Source of the DNA: Chitinophagaceae bacterium UBA2791
Lineage (GTDB): Bacteria; Bacteroidota; Bacteroidia; Chitinophagales; Chitinophagaceae
Direction: 5' to 3'
DNA length: 13,058 nt
NCBI GenBank assembly: GCA_002352105.1
Contig: DEHV01000020.1
Coordinates: forward strand, 67,344-80,401
A model generated the notes under the pieces. It worked only from the letters and a program-made list of their open reading frames with translations. It had not been told where the DNA came from and made no database searches. The position numbers were made by a program, and so were the translations under genes. Positions 7,134 to 13,058 of this stretch are shown one piece after another; the stretch's first letter is position 1, and every line of letters starts with the position of its first letter.

Positions 7134-7151
7134 CGGCGCATCGCGGCGCCG
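7134..7151. terminator. GC-rich hairpin between convergent genes, weak terminator candidate
   Basis: CGGCGC (7134-7139) and GCGCCG (7146-7151) form a perfect 6-bp GC stem with a six-base loop, 28 bases beyond the stop of the minus-strand lipoprotein. Neither strand has a following T run, so termination is only suggested by position between two convergent genes. Confidence 0.25.
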
Positions 7152-7179
7152 TATAGCATAACGGGCTGGCTAGGCGGAG

Positions 7180-8424
7180 CTACCGGATGATCTGCACATT
7201 TTCAAAATTGTCGATATTCACGCGCATGATCTCGCGGAGATCGTCGAGCGTTTTTGTCGCATCCGTTCCTATATAGGTATTATTGGTTTTGTCAATAAAA
7301 TATTTATCCTGGCTGTTATCTACCTGGTAAGTATTCCCTTCGCTGTCCCTTACAGTATGTTCTCCCTTGATGCTATTCAGGAATTTTTCGTGCTGAACAT
7401 CCTGCGCCTGCTGGTTCCGCCGCCATTGCTCGTTGCGGGCGTCGGCAGCCTGTTGCAGGTCGGCCATCCTTTGCTGATGGGCCGCGGCGCTGCGTTGAAT
7501 ATTGGCCATGTTCTGCTGATGCTGCTGTGTCATCCGCTGCGTATTCTGTTCTATCATGCTCATGGTTTGCTGGTGTTGCGCCTGCTGCGCCTGTTGCCAT
7601 TGCGGGTTAGCCGCCTTGGATTCCATCATTTTGATCATCATTGCGGCAGCCGCGACAGGATCGCCCGCAGTGCAAAATCCGCTGGCTTCGGCCAGCCACA
7701 TTTTACCCAAACCTATGACCGTTCCGTTAAGTTCGCCATGAATAACGCGTCCCTTCGATTGATATTCGAAACGATAGCTGATATTACTGACCTCTGCATT
7801 GACCGGCGCTTTCTGCATTTCCTTTCTTTGCAGCGCCAGTAAGGGGCGATTATCGAACTTTTCGATAATGCGGAAGCCTTCGATCTGGCCAAAATGCGTC
7901 CGGAGATAATTATTGAAGTAGGTTTCTGCCGGAACATACTCCGCCACCTGGTAAGGATATTTCATGTTGAACTGCCTGTATGGCTCTTCGAATCCCGAAC
8001 CGGGAACAGTATACACCGGAAGACGGGGATCGCCAATATAGATCACCGTGTTTTTATCCGGAGAAATAGCGGTAACCAGCGAGCGCGGACTTCCGTGAAC
8101 GCGGTGCAACAATGCCGTGTTTGTCCAGCCTGCGGGCATATCAACAGAAAAACTGTTTTCGGCCATGTCGGCAATATTGATCCATTTAACAGCCGAACCG
8201 TTTTTATTAGACGGAGGGGCGCTTTGACTGGCCGGTTGAATCTCATTATTGGAAATGGCGTTTGGAGACGCTTCAGTCACGGGTTCAACCGCCGGTTTCT
8301 CCACCTTCGCAGCATGCCCATTTCGTTCAAGAGCTTTCTGAAAAGCTTCATTTTCAGGGACCTCGCTGCATGCAGCAGCAATCAGTACAACAGGCAAAAA
8401 AATGGCGGCGGTTATTATTTTCAT
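7180..8424 (-). CDS. Unrecognised lipoprotein with Gln-rich coiled coil (414 aa)
   Basis: The start MKIITAAIFLPVVLIAAACS is a lipoprotein leader with C19 lipidated. Residues 20-78 are a low-complexity Pro/Ala/Glu/Asn linker. Residues 80-265 form a globular domain (KWINIADMAENSFSVDMPAGW, VIYIGDPRLPVY, IIGLG-like strands, one Cys at 251) that recalls secreted domains holding one buried amphipathic sheet, but I cannot assign a family. Residues 272-345 are a Gln/Met/Ala-rich helix with repeating QQ, HQQ and QQHQQNM steps, very likely a coiled coil. The C terminus (354-414) has HTVRDSEGNTYQVDNSQDKYF and NNTYIGTD, a small beta motif, then a helix. It is convergent with the metal operon and divergent from the oxidoreductase operon, so it is transcribed alone. 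Function unknown; a surface or periplasmic scaffold is a guess. Confidence 0.85.
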   Translation of the reverse strand: MKIITAAIFLPVVLIAAACSEVPENEAFQKALERNGHAAKVEKPAVEPVTEASPNAISNNEIQPASQSAPPSNKNGSAVKWINIADMAENSFSVDMPAGWTNTALLHRVHGSPRSLVTAISPDKNTVIYIGDPRLPVYTVPGSGFEEPYRQFNMKYPYQVAEYVPAETYFNNYLRTHFGQIEGFRIIEKFDNRPLLALQRKEMQKAPVNAEVSNISYRFEYQSKGRVIHGELNGTVIGLGKMWLAEASGFCTAGDPVAAAAMMIKMMESKAANPQWQQAQQAQHQQTMSMIEQNTQRMTQQHQQNMANIQRSAAAHQQRMADLQQAADARNEQWRRNQQAQDVQHEKFLNSIKGEHTVRDSEGNTYQVDNSQDKYFIDKTNNTYIGTDATKTLDDLREIMRVNIDNFENVQIIR

Positions 8425-8741
8425 GTTCAGCTGGTTTTTGATATATATATCGGTCAGGATGGGTATTTGTCATCATTGCGGCCCGATCCGCTCAGGTCGC
8501 TCCAAAACGGTAGCGACTCATTTTGAATTTTTATCCGCGGCCCATAAAGCCTTAAGACTGAAACCGAATCACTACTCCAAAACTGCAAATTATCGAATGC
8601 AAGGCAAAATCTTATATTTGTAAAGCAACCCTAACAGGCTTAAAACAATCTTAATGCATATGTCCAGTCCCAGGACTATTGCGCTAAAAGGTTTTTGATC
8701 TGAGAATTACTGTTAATCATATTTATTAAAAAGCATAGCAC
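8425..8741. promoter_or_regulatory. Divergent intergenic region with promoter-like box and inverted repeats
   Basis: This 317-base gap separates the minus-strand lipoprotein from the plus-strand oxidoreductase and must hold both promoters. TATATTTG at 8613-8620 matches the Bacteroidota -7 box on the plus strand, without a good -33 element, and would leave a leader of about 115 bases. GTCGCT (8496-8501) and AGCGAC (8512-8517) form an inverted repeat with a ten-base gap. AGTCC/GGACT (8666-8677) and GATATATATATC (8440-8451) are small palindromes. I see no convincing gene here. Confidence 0.4.
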
Positions 8742-10043
8742 ATGCAACAGAAAAGAAGGACCTTTCTTAAATTATCAGGCATGGCATTGACCGCCAGCGC
8801 CCTGCCATTTAATATCATCCACGCGCAACCGCGCAACAAAAACATAAACGTCGACACGCTGAAAGTAGGGTTGATCGGATGCGGAGGCAGGGGCAGCGGA
8901 GCGGCCGATCAGGCCTTGAACGCCGACCCCAACGTGGTATTGCATGCCATGGGCGATCTCTTTGCCGACCAGCTGCAGAAATCTTTGAAAAATCTGAAAG
9001 AAATTCATGGCGACAAGGCAAATGTAAGCCCGGAACACCAGTACACAGGCTTTGACGCTTATAAAAAAGTGTTGGCTTCCGGCGTCGACGTAGTGATACT
9101 GGCAACCACTCCCAGCTTCCGCCCGCTGCATATAGAAGCAGCGGTAGAAGCGGGAAAACATATTTTCTGCGAAAAACCCGTGGCCGTAGATGCGGCAGGC
9201 ATCCGCAAAGTGCTTGAAGCGTCAAAAAAAGCCAAGGCGAAAAATGTAAGCATCGTCTCGGGGTTCTGCTGGCGCTTTCATTCACCCAAGCGCGCTATCT
9301 TCGGCAAGATCAATGACGGCGCTATTGGAAAAGTTTCCGCTATTTACAACACCTATAACACCGGCGCTACCTATCGGGGCTGGCAACAGGAAAACCCAAG
9401 GTTGGAGTCGGCGGAATGGCAATTGAGAAACTGGCCTTTTTTCAACTGGCTATCCGGCGATCATATAGTAGAACAGGCTGTGCATAGCGTGGACATGATG
9501 AGCTGGGCTTTCGGCGATGTGCACCCGGTAAGCGCCGTCGCTACAGGGGGAAGACAGGTAAGAATAGATCCCAAAACCGGAAATATATACGATCATTTTG
9601 CCGTCACCTATGAATACCCCGGCGGCGCCAAGGGATTTCATATGTCAAGGCAGCAGGCAGGATGCGAGGGCAGCTATTCCTGTGAAGCATGGGGCGATAA
9701 AGGGAACGCCATTATTGACTGCACAAGGAATATACACCAGATAAACAATAAAGGCAAGCTGTGGAATTACGAAGGCGAGCAAAATAATATGTATCAAACC
9801 GAACACGACGAACTTTTTGCAGCCATACGCAAGGGAAAGGTCATCAGCCAGGGCGATGATGTAGCGCGTGGATCGATGCTTGCGATCTTCGGGCGGATGG
9901 CAGCATATACCGGTAAGAAAATTACCTGGGATGAAGCGATGAACTCGCAGGAAATATTAGGACCGGATCCGGCCGCTTATCGTTTTGACTTAACCATTCC
10001 CGTTACCGCTGTTGCGACGCCCGGCGTAACCCCATTCAAATAA
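8742..10043 (+). CDS. Tat-exported Gfo/Idh/MocA-family oxidoreductase (433 aa)
   Basis: The N terminus MQQKRRTFLKLSGMALTASA carries a twin-arginine RRTFLK motif and a hydrophobic stretch, with cleavage likely near IIHAQ (residues 25-29). The Rossmann fold begins at KVGLIGCGGRGSGAADQ (41-57, NAD(P)-binding glycine loop). Then come ATTPSFRPLHIEAAVEAGKH (121-140) and the family's EKP signature at 144-146 (lysine K145). The C-terminal alpha/beta domain holds GDHIVEQAVHSVDMMSWAFG (239-258) with the catalytic-type H248 and D251. Family members oxidise or reduce sugars, inositols and glycosides, the cofactor often staying tightly bound in exported forms. Substrate not determinable. It lies 6 bases before the next Tat-exported gene, so the two are surely co-transcribed. 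Length is normal for the secreted Bacteroidota subfamily. Confidence 0.93.
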   Translation: MQQKRRTFLKLSGMALTASALPFNIIHAQPRNKNINVDTLKVGLIGCGGRGSGAADQALNADPNVVLHAMGDLFADQLQKSLKNLKEIHGDKANVSPEHQYTGFDAYKKVLASGVDVVILATTPSFRPLHIEAAVEAGKHIFCEKPVAVDAAGIRKVLEASKKAKAKNVSIVSGFCWRFHSPKRAIFGKINDGAIGKVSAIYNTYNTGATYRGWQQENPRLESAEWQLRNWPFFNWLSGDHIVEQAVHSVDMMSWAFGDVHPVSAVATGGRQVRIDPKTGNIYDHFAVTYEYPGGAKGFHMSRQQAGCEGSYSCEAWGDKGNAIIDCTRNIHQINNKGKLWNYEGEQNNMYQTEHDELFAAIRKGKVISQGDDVARGSMLAIFGRMAAYTGKKITWDEAMNSQEILGPDPAAYRFDLTIPVTAVATPGVTPFK

Positions 10044-10049
10044 TTATCC

Positions 10050-10946
10050 ATGCAAAGAAGGACATTCATCAAAAACAGCAGCCTGATCGCCGCAGGCGCA
10101 AGCATTGGCTTTCCCACAACGGCATTTACGCAACCCAGGGCTTCCAAACTTAAGATCAAAAAAAGTCTGAAAATAGAAATGGTAAAGGATGAACTATCCA
10201 TTATGGATAAGTTCAAAATGCTGAAGGAGCTTGGCTATGACGGCGTAGAACTCAGTTCTCCGCACCAATACGACCATAAGGAGATATTGGCTGCAAGGGA
10301 TAAGACAGGGCTTGAAATTCCCGGCGTGGTGAACTCTGAACACTGGAAATCCCCGCTTTCTCATCCCGATCCCAAAGTGCGGGAAAAATGTTTCAATACG
10401 GTCATAACGGCTATGGAAGATTGTAAGCTTTACGGCGGAACAACCGTCTTGCTTGTCGCCGGAGTGGTGAACGAACAGATCAGTTATGGAGAAGCATACC
10501 AGCGCACGCAGGCCGAAATACGAAAGATGATCCCTCATGCCGAGAGAACAGGGATAAAGATCGCTATTGAAAACGTCTGGAATAATTTCCTGATCAGCCC
10601 CGTTGAAGCAGCCAGGTACCTCGATGAGATCAATCACCCCATGGTCGGCTGGTATTTCGACATAGGCAATATCTTGCGTTACGGCTGGCCCGAGCACTGG
10701 ATTGAAACGCTGGATAAGCGCATTATGAAGCTGGACGTAAAAGAGTACAGCCGGAAAAAACAAAACGATGAAGGCCTCTGGAAGGGATTCGACGTGGAAT
10801 TAATGGATGGCGATAACAACTGGCCCGTAATCATCAAAGCGCTTGAAAAGATCGGCTATAACGGCTGGGCGTCTGCCGAAGTGCCTGGCGGCGACAGGGA
10901 ACGCCTGAAACTGATCATCGACAGGATGAATAAAATTTTTAGCTGA
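10050..10946 (+). CDS. Tat-exported sugar phosphate isomerase/epimerase-like TIM barrel (298 aa)
   Basis: MQRRTFIKNSSLIAAGASIGFPTTAFTQ is a twin-arginine leader very like that of the preceding gene. The mature part is a xylose-isomerase-like (AP endonuclease 2 type) barrel: MLKELGYDGVELSS (57-70), a HPDP segment (105-108), GGTTVLLVAG (129-138), GIKIAIENVWNNF (168-180, with E174), GWYFDIGNILRYGWPEHWI (200-218, with D204), IMKLDVKEYS (225-234) and GWASAEVPGG (272-281, with E277). E174, D204 and E277 sit where metal ligands are expected. The usual DxGH is DIGN here, as I recall for the subfamily reading DxGNxxxYGWPExWI. The start lies 6 bases after the oxidoreductase stop. The pair suggests oxidation plus epimerisation, isomerisation or cleavage of a sugar in the periplasm. 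Despite the family name, a phosphorylated substrate is unlikely outside the cytoplasm. Confidence 0.9.
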   Translation: MQRRTFIKNSSLIAAGASIGFPTTAFTQPRASKLKIKKSLKIEMVKDELSIMDKFKMLKELGYDGVELSSPHQYDHKEILAARDKTGLEIPGVVNSEHWKSPLSHPDPKVREKCFNTVITAMEDCKLYGGTTVLLVAGVVNEQISYGEAYQRTQAEIRKMIPHAERTGIKIAIENVWNNFLISPVEAARYLDEINHPMVGWYFDIGNILRYGWPEHWIETLDKRIMKLDVKEYSRKKQNDEGLWKGFDVELMDGDNNWPVIIKALEKIGYNGWASAEVPGGDRERLKLIIDRMNKIFS

Positions 10947-10991
10947 GCCATATCTGGGAGGATAGCCTAAAAACTTAAACAAATATTCGCC

Positions 10992-11411
10992 ATGTGGGTG
11001 TTCTATGCCTTGTTATCCGCATTGTTTGCCGCCCTTACCGCCCTGTTTGCAAAGGTTGGCGTAGCGAATATAAATACAAACCTTGCCACAGGCATCAGAA
11101 CCATTATTATTTTGTTGATGATATGGTGTATCATACTGGCCAAGGGGGAAACAAAAGACATTAGCGCCCTGTCAAAACAAAATATTATATTTCTGGTTTT
11201 ATCAGGAATAGCCACGGGTTTATCGTGGCTGTTTTACTTCAAGGCGCTGCAATTGGGAAAAGTATCGCAGGTGGCGGCAGCAGACAAATTGAGCCTGGCC
11301 ATAGTGATCATACTATCCGCAATATTTTTAGGCGAAACCTTAACATGGAAAACGGTAATCGGATCCGGCCTGATCATTTTAGGGACCCTGGTTTTGGTAC
11401 GGCAGGCATGA
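10992..11411 (+). CDS. Single-domain EamA-family (DMT) membrane transporter (139 aa)
   Basis: Five hydrophobic helices are visible: 2-20, 31-50, 64-86, 93-113 and 118-137. The signature SGIATGLSWLFYFKALQLGKVSQVAAADKLSLAIVIILSAIFLGETLTWK, here split as SGIATGLSWLFYFKALQLG and VSQVAAADKLS plus the following IFLGE, is that of the EamA domain. The usual EamA protein has two such repeats and about 280-300 residues; this one has a single repeat and would need to dimerise, as small DMT proteins do. It is complete, with its own start and stop and no sign of truncation. It follows the isomerase by 45 bases on the same strand, so it may belong to that operon and move a sugar-derived product, but this is inference from position only. 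Confidence 0.88.
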   Translation: MWVFYALLSALFAALTALFAKVGVANINTNLATGIRTIIILLMIWCIILAKGETKDISALSKQNIIFLVLSGIATGLSWLFYFKALQLGKVSQVAAADKLSLAIVIILSAIFLGETLTWKTVIGSGLIILGTLVLVRQA

Positions 11412-11485
11412 TCTCCAAACCCTTAAATCCAGCTTACTCAGGATTAAGAAAACGCTAATCAATAAGCATCGAAAAGCAACATCGT

Positions 11486-11791
11486 TTAGCTTACAACCCC
11501 CTGTGGATGTTTAACAAGGGTTTCCCCGAAAATTATCAGCAGGGCCTCTTTTTTTTGCTTTCGTAAGCTTTTTGAAAATTCACCGCCGCTATTTCCTTTT
11601 TTTCGTGCAACGTTTGAAATTTCCCGGAACTGCTGGAAGAATTTGCCCTGGTTCCCGCCGGCGGCCTGGGAAGCAAATTCAGAAGAGTTTTATTTGATCC
11701 TTAAACCAAAAGTCGGAAGGCGATAAGGACCGGAAAATGCTTTGCCTTTAAATAAATCCCCCAGGCAACGTTCTCCTTCTAATAACCGTAT
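11486..11791 (-). pseudogene. Possible remnant of a decayed gene (no start codon, one internal stop)
   Basis: On the minus strand one frame is open from 11791 to the TAA at 11692-11690 (33 codons, ending KAFSGPYRLPTFGLRIK), then continues open from 11689 to the TAA at 11488-11486 (67 codons, including GGNQGKFFQQFREISNVARK and EALLIIFGETLVKHPQ). There is no ATG in either part. The residue mix looks protein-like, but open frames of this size occur by chance, and part of it coincides with the stem-loop at 11639-11680. I do not recognise a family. Confidence 0.2.
11639..11680. repeat. Strong stem-loop / REP-like palindrome
   Basis: GAATTTGC (11639-11646) pairs perfectly with GCAAATTC (11673-11680). 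Within it, TTCCC (11652-11656) pairs with GGGAA (11668-11672), leaving a five-base bulge CCTGG on one side only. The core contains the palindrome CCGCCGGCGG (11655-11664). This is a 13-bp bulged stem in non-coding DNA. Its GC-rich core contrasts with the AT-rich flanks. It may be a dispersed palindromic element or an RNA structure. Confidence 0.5.
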
Positions 11792-11879
11792 TCATTTACA
11801 GAGGCGCCGGCGCTAACGGGACAGATTCTCCACAAGAGATCTTCCTGATACTCCTTTTTTACTTATTAAACTTTCAACC

Positions 11880-12407
11880 ATGCAACCAAAGACCTGTTTG
11901 CCAAAAGGTAAACTATTCAACGCGGCCTTCCTGTTCCTGGCTTTTTCAATCCTATTGTTCTCTTGTAAGAAAGGGGACAATGGTCCCCAAGAGCAGGATC
12001 CGCCTGATAACAAAATCAGCTATACCGGAAATTTCGTAAAATCTTCTGACGGCGTAACAACTTCTGCTACAGGGACGGTCGCCGGTGAATTTAACGCTGC
12101 CACCCGCGAATTGAGTTATACCGCAAGCTGGAGCGGGCTGACAAGCAAGGTGATCGATATGCACTTCCACGACGAAGGTCCCGTTATCATACACATTAAA
12201 AACTTCGCCGAAACGCTAAGCGGCCAGCATATTGACAAGGCCACTTTCACTGAGGTCCAGGCCGCCGACCTCGGAGTTGGAAAAATATATATACAGATAC
12301 ATACCGAAAACTATCCGGGAGGGGAACTCATAGCCGTGCTTACAAAAAAGAGCGCTAGCCCGAACCCAAATAATCCAGATCCCCAGGACCCCTATCCCCC
12401 CTATTGA
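11880..12407 (+). CDS. CHRD-domain lipoprotein (175 aa)
   Basis: The leader MQPKTCLPKGKLFNAAFLFL then AFSILLFSC ends in a lipobox with C29 lipidated and the usual CKKGD after it. Residues 46-157 form a CHRD domain: ISYTGNFVKSSDGVTTSATG, GEFNAATRELSYTASWSGL, the KVIDMHFHD segment and the typical ending YIQIHTENYPGGELIAVL. The domain is named after chordin and occurs in many microbial secreted proteins, where its function is poorly defined. The tail is Pro/Asn/Asp-rich (SASPNPNNPDPQDPYPPY), perhaps a surface-exposed linker. The next recognised gene is the cytochrome-like lipoprotein 144 bases on; CHRD, cytochrome-like and YceI genes lie head to tail here and are plausibly one transcript. Confidence 0.88.
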   Translation: MQPKTCLPKGKLFNAAFLFLAFSILLFSCKKGDNGPQEQDPPDNKISYTGNFVKSSDGVTTSATGTVAGEFNAATRELSYTASWSGLTSKVIDMHFHDEGPVIIHIKNFAETLSGQHIDKATFTEVQAADLGVGKIYIQIHTENYPGGELIAVLTKKSASPNPNNPDPQDPYPPY

Positions 12408-12551
12408 TAGTTAATGCAGGCTGAATCCGTATATAATATAATCTCTCTATGCAGGATGTATGGTTCCGGCCCAACCTTAAAGCCGGAATTATGCATCTGG
12501 CCTTCCTCGGCGCTGGCAACCGGCTTTGCAGAGATTGAAATATCGAAACTT

Positions 12552-12926
12552 ATGTACAAAATTATCTTTTTACTGATCGGACTTAATTCTTTCCAGGGGT
12601 GTATTAAAACAGCTCCTGAAATATCCGGCGATCAGGAAGAAGGAAACAATTGCACACCCCAGTTCCCCGATAAGCAGGTCTCTTATGAGAATTACGCAAA
12701 AAATATCATCAACCGTTATTGTACAGAGAGCTGTCACCGCGGAGGCAATACTCCAGGAACTGGCAATTTTACCACTTATAGAGGAATAAAGCCGTATACA
12801 GGAAGCACGTTCTATTATAGGGTGATCCAGGACAATGCGGACATGCCCCAGGATAATGCGCCCCTTCCCAGGAATATACGCGACTCCCTGAACATATGGA
12901 TCAAAAACTGCGCTCCTCAAAATTAA
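12552..12926 (+). CDS. Small cytochrome-c-like lipoprotein with CxxxCH motif (124 aa)
   Basis: The frame is open from an ATG at 12414, but the 46 extra residues look non-coding; starting at 12552 gives MYKIIFLLIGLNSFQGCIKT, a lipoprotein leader with C17 lipidated. The mature part follows the plan of small Bacteroidota c-type cytochromes: YENYAKNIINRYCTESCHRGG (heme-type motif C57, C61, H62), GTGNFTTYRGIKPYTG (69-84), then DNADMPQDNAPLP with candidate axial M98, and a final helix NIRDSLNIWIKNCAPQN. The attachment motif is CTESCH, three residues between cysteines rather than two. Two more cysteines (C34, C120) could form a disulfide. Expected role: electron transfer at the periplasmic face of the outer membrane. 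Whether heme is really bound is uncertain. It precedes the YceI gene by four bases. Confidence 0.78.
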   Translation: MYKIIFLLIGLNSFQGCIKTAPEISGDQEEGNNCTPQFPDKQVSYENYAKNIINRYCTESCHRGGNTPGTGNFTTYRGIKPYTGSTFYYRVIQDNADMPQDNAPLPRNIRDSLNIWIKNCAPQN

Positions 12927-12930
12927 CCGG

Positions 12931-13058
12931 ATGAAAAATATATTGACAGCCTTCTTAATGCTTCTAACAGTTATTGCGGCTGGCGCTCAATACGTTTATT
13001 CTACCGATCATGCGGTGATCAGCTTTTTCTCCTCCGCTCCGCTGGAAGATATAAAAGC
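12931..13058 (+). CDS. Secreted YceI-like protein, N-terminal part (runs off the window)
   Basis: Only 42 codons are visible. MKNILTAFLMLLTVIAAGAQ is a signal peptide cut after GAQ. The mature start YVYSTDHAVISFFSSAPLED, followed by IK, matches the first strand of Bacteroidota YceI-domain proteins, which commonly read ISFFSxAPLEDIE. YceI proteins are lipocalin-like barrels that bind isoprenoid or amphipathic ligands in the periplasm and are often encoded beside cytochromes. The start is 4 bases after the cytochrome-like gene's stop, so translation is probably coupled. The family call rests on this short piece. Confidence 0.72.
   Translation, partial: MKNILTAFLMLLTVIAAGAQYVYSTDHAVISFFSSAPLEDIK

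Larger units (their letters stand above)
11412..11879. other. 468-base gene-free stretch between the transporter and the CHRD lipoprotein
   Basis: No complete gene with a start codon is supported on either strand. The stretch holds the stem-loop at 11639-11680, A/T-rich tracts around 11550-11610, and the open minus-strand frames described separately. A weak GCTT/AAGC stem between T runs (11551-11573) could help terminate the transporter transcript. No clear -7 box (TAnnTTTG) is seen ahead of the CHRD gene at 11880. Confidence 0.5.

Noticed and set aside
8440..8451. GATATATATATC palindrome as an operator
   Set aside because: A simple alternating AT run is self-complementary by composition; nothing else supports a binding site.
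7894..8526. Plus-strand open frame of 210 codons opposite the Gln-rich lipoprotein
   Set aside because: Antisense to a gene with a convincing lipoprotein leader; Arg/His/Phe-rich translation without any leader or motif.
11551..11573. Factor-independent terminator formed by GCTT-TCGT-AAGC between T runs
   Set aside because: The stem has only four base pairs and the T runs are on both sides, so it is not convincing as a separate feature.
11690..11791. Sulfatase-modifying-factor (SUMF1) fragment suggested by the residues YRLPT
   Set aside because: The motif is not followed by the EAEWEYA continuation and the match is only five residues.
12414..12551. N-terminal extension of the cytochrome-like protein
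   Set aside because: The 46 residues show no domain and would place the lipobox far inside the protein; the leader at 12552 is clean.

Overview
The window looks like a chromosomal segment of a Bacteroidota bacterium, most likely in or near the Chitinophagaceae. The signs are several short-leader lipoproteins ending in C-[KS]-K, a TonB-dependent receptor with an N-terminal carboxypeptidase-regulatory-like domain, starts without Shine-Dalgarno sequences, and promoter-like TAnnTTTG boxes. Genus assignment is inference. I see no rRNA, tRNA, CRISPR array, transposase or phage gene.

Layout. (1) 1-780, minus strand: 5' part of a secreted M14 zinc carboxypeptidase, divergent from (2) 872-2335, a secreted M20-family amidohydrolase. 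(3) 2500-6954: a probable metal-acquisition operon, zinc being the best guess. It opens with a 29-bp near-perfect palindrome lying on the predicted -7 box and abutting the first ATG. Then come a small His/Cys protein (HHH plus CPVCxH), a ZnuD-like TonB-dependent receptor, a His-rich DUF4625 lipoprotein, a small puzzling reading frame, and a second lipoprotein with two tandem DUF4625-like domains carrying HxH motifs. (4) 6955-7179: convergent intergenic region with a long nested inverted repeat. (5) 7180-8424, minus strand: unrecognised lipoprotein with a Gln-rich coiled coil. (6) 8742-11411: a compact operon of a Tat-exported Gfo/Idh/MocA oxidoreductase, a Tat-exported sugar-isomerase-like TIM barrel and a single-domain EamA transporter. 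(7) 11412-11879: gene-free stretch with a strong stem-loop and possible remnants of a decayed minus-strand gene. (8) 11880-13058: CHRD-domain lipoprotein, a small cytochrome-c-like lipoprotein with a CxxxCH rather than CxxCH motif, and the start of a YceI-like secreted protein.

How the genes may work together. In block 3 a metal-responsive repressor could sit on the palindrome. Under metal limitation it would release expression of the outer-membrane receptor and of surface or periplasmic His-rich lipoproteins that capture or hand over the ion. In block 6 the two exported enzymes fit periplasmic sugar oxidation and isomerisation, with the small transporter moving a product; the substrate cannot be read from the sequence. 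Block 8 is a cell-envelope set with a probable redox or lipid-binding role.

The most noteworthy points are the palindrome-controlled His-rich metal locus, the non-canonical heme-type motif, and the structured intergenic repeats at 6960-7056 and 11639-11680.
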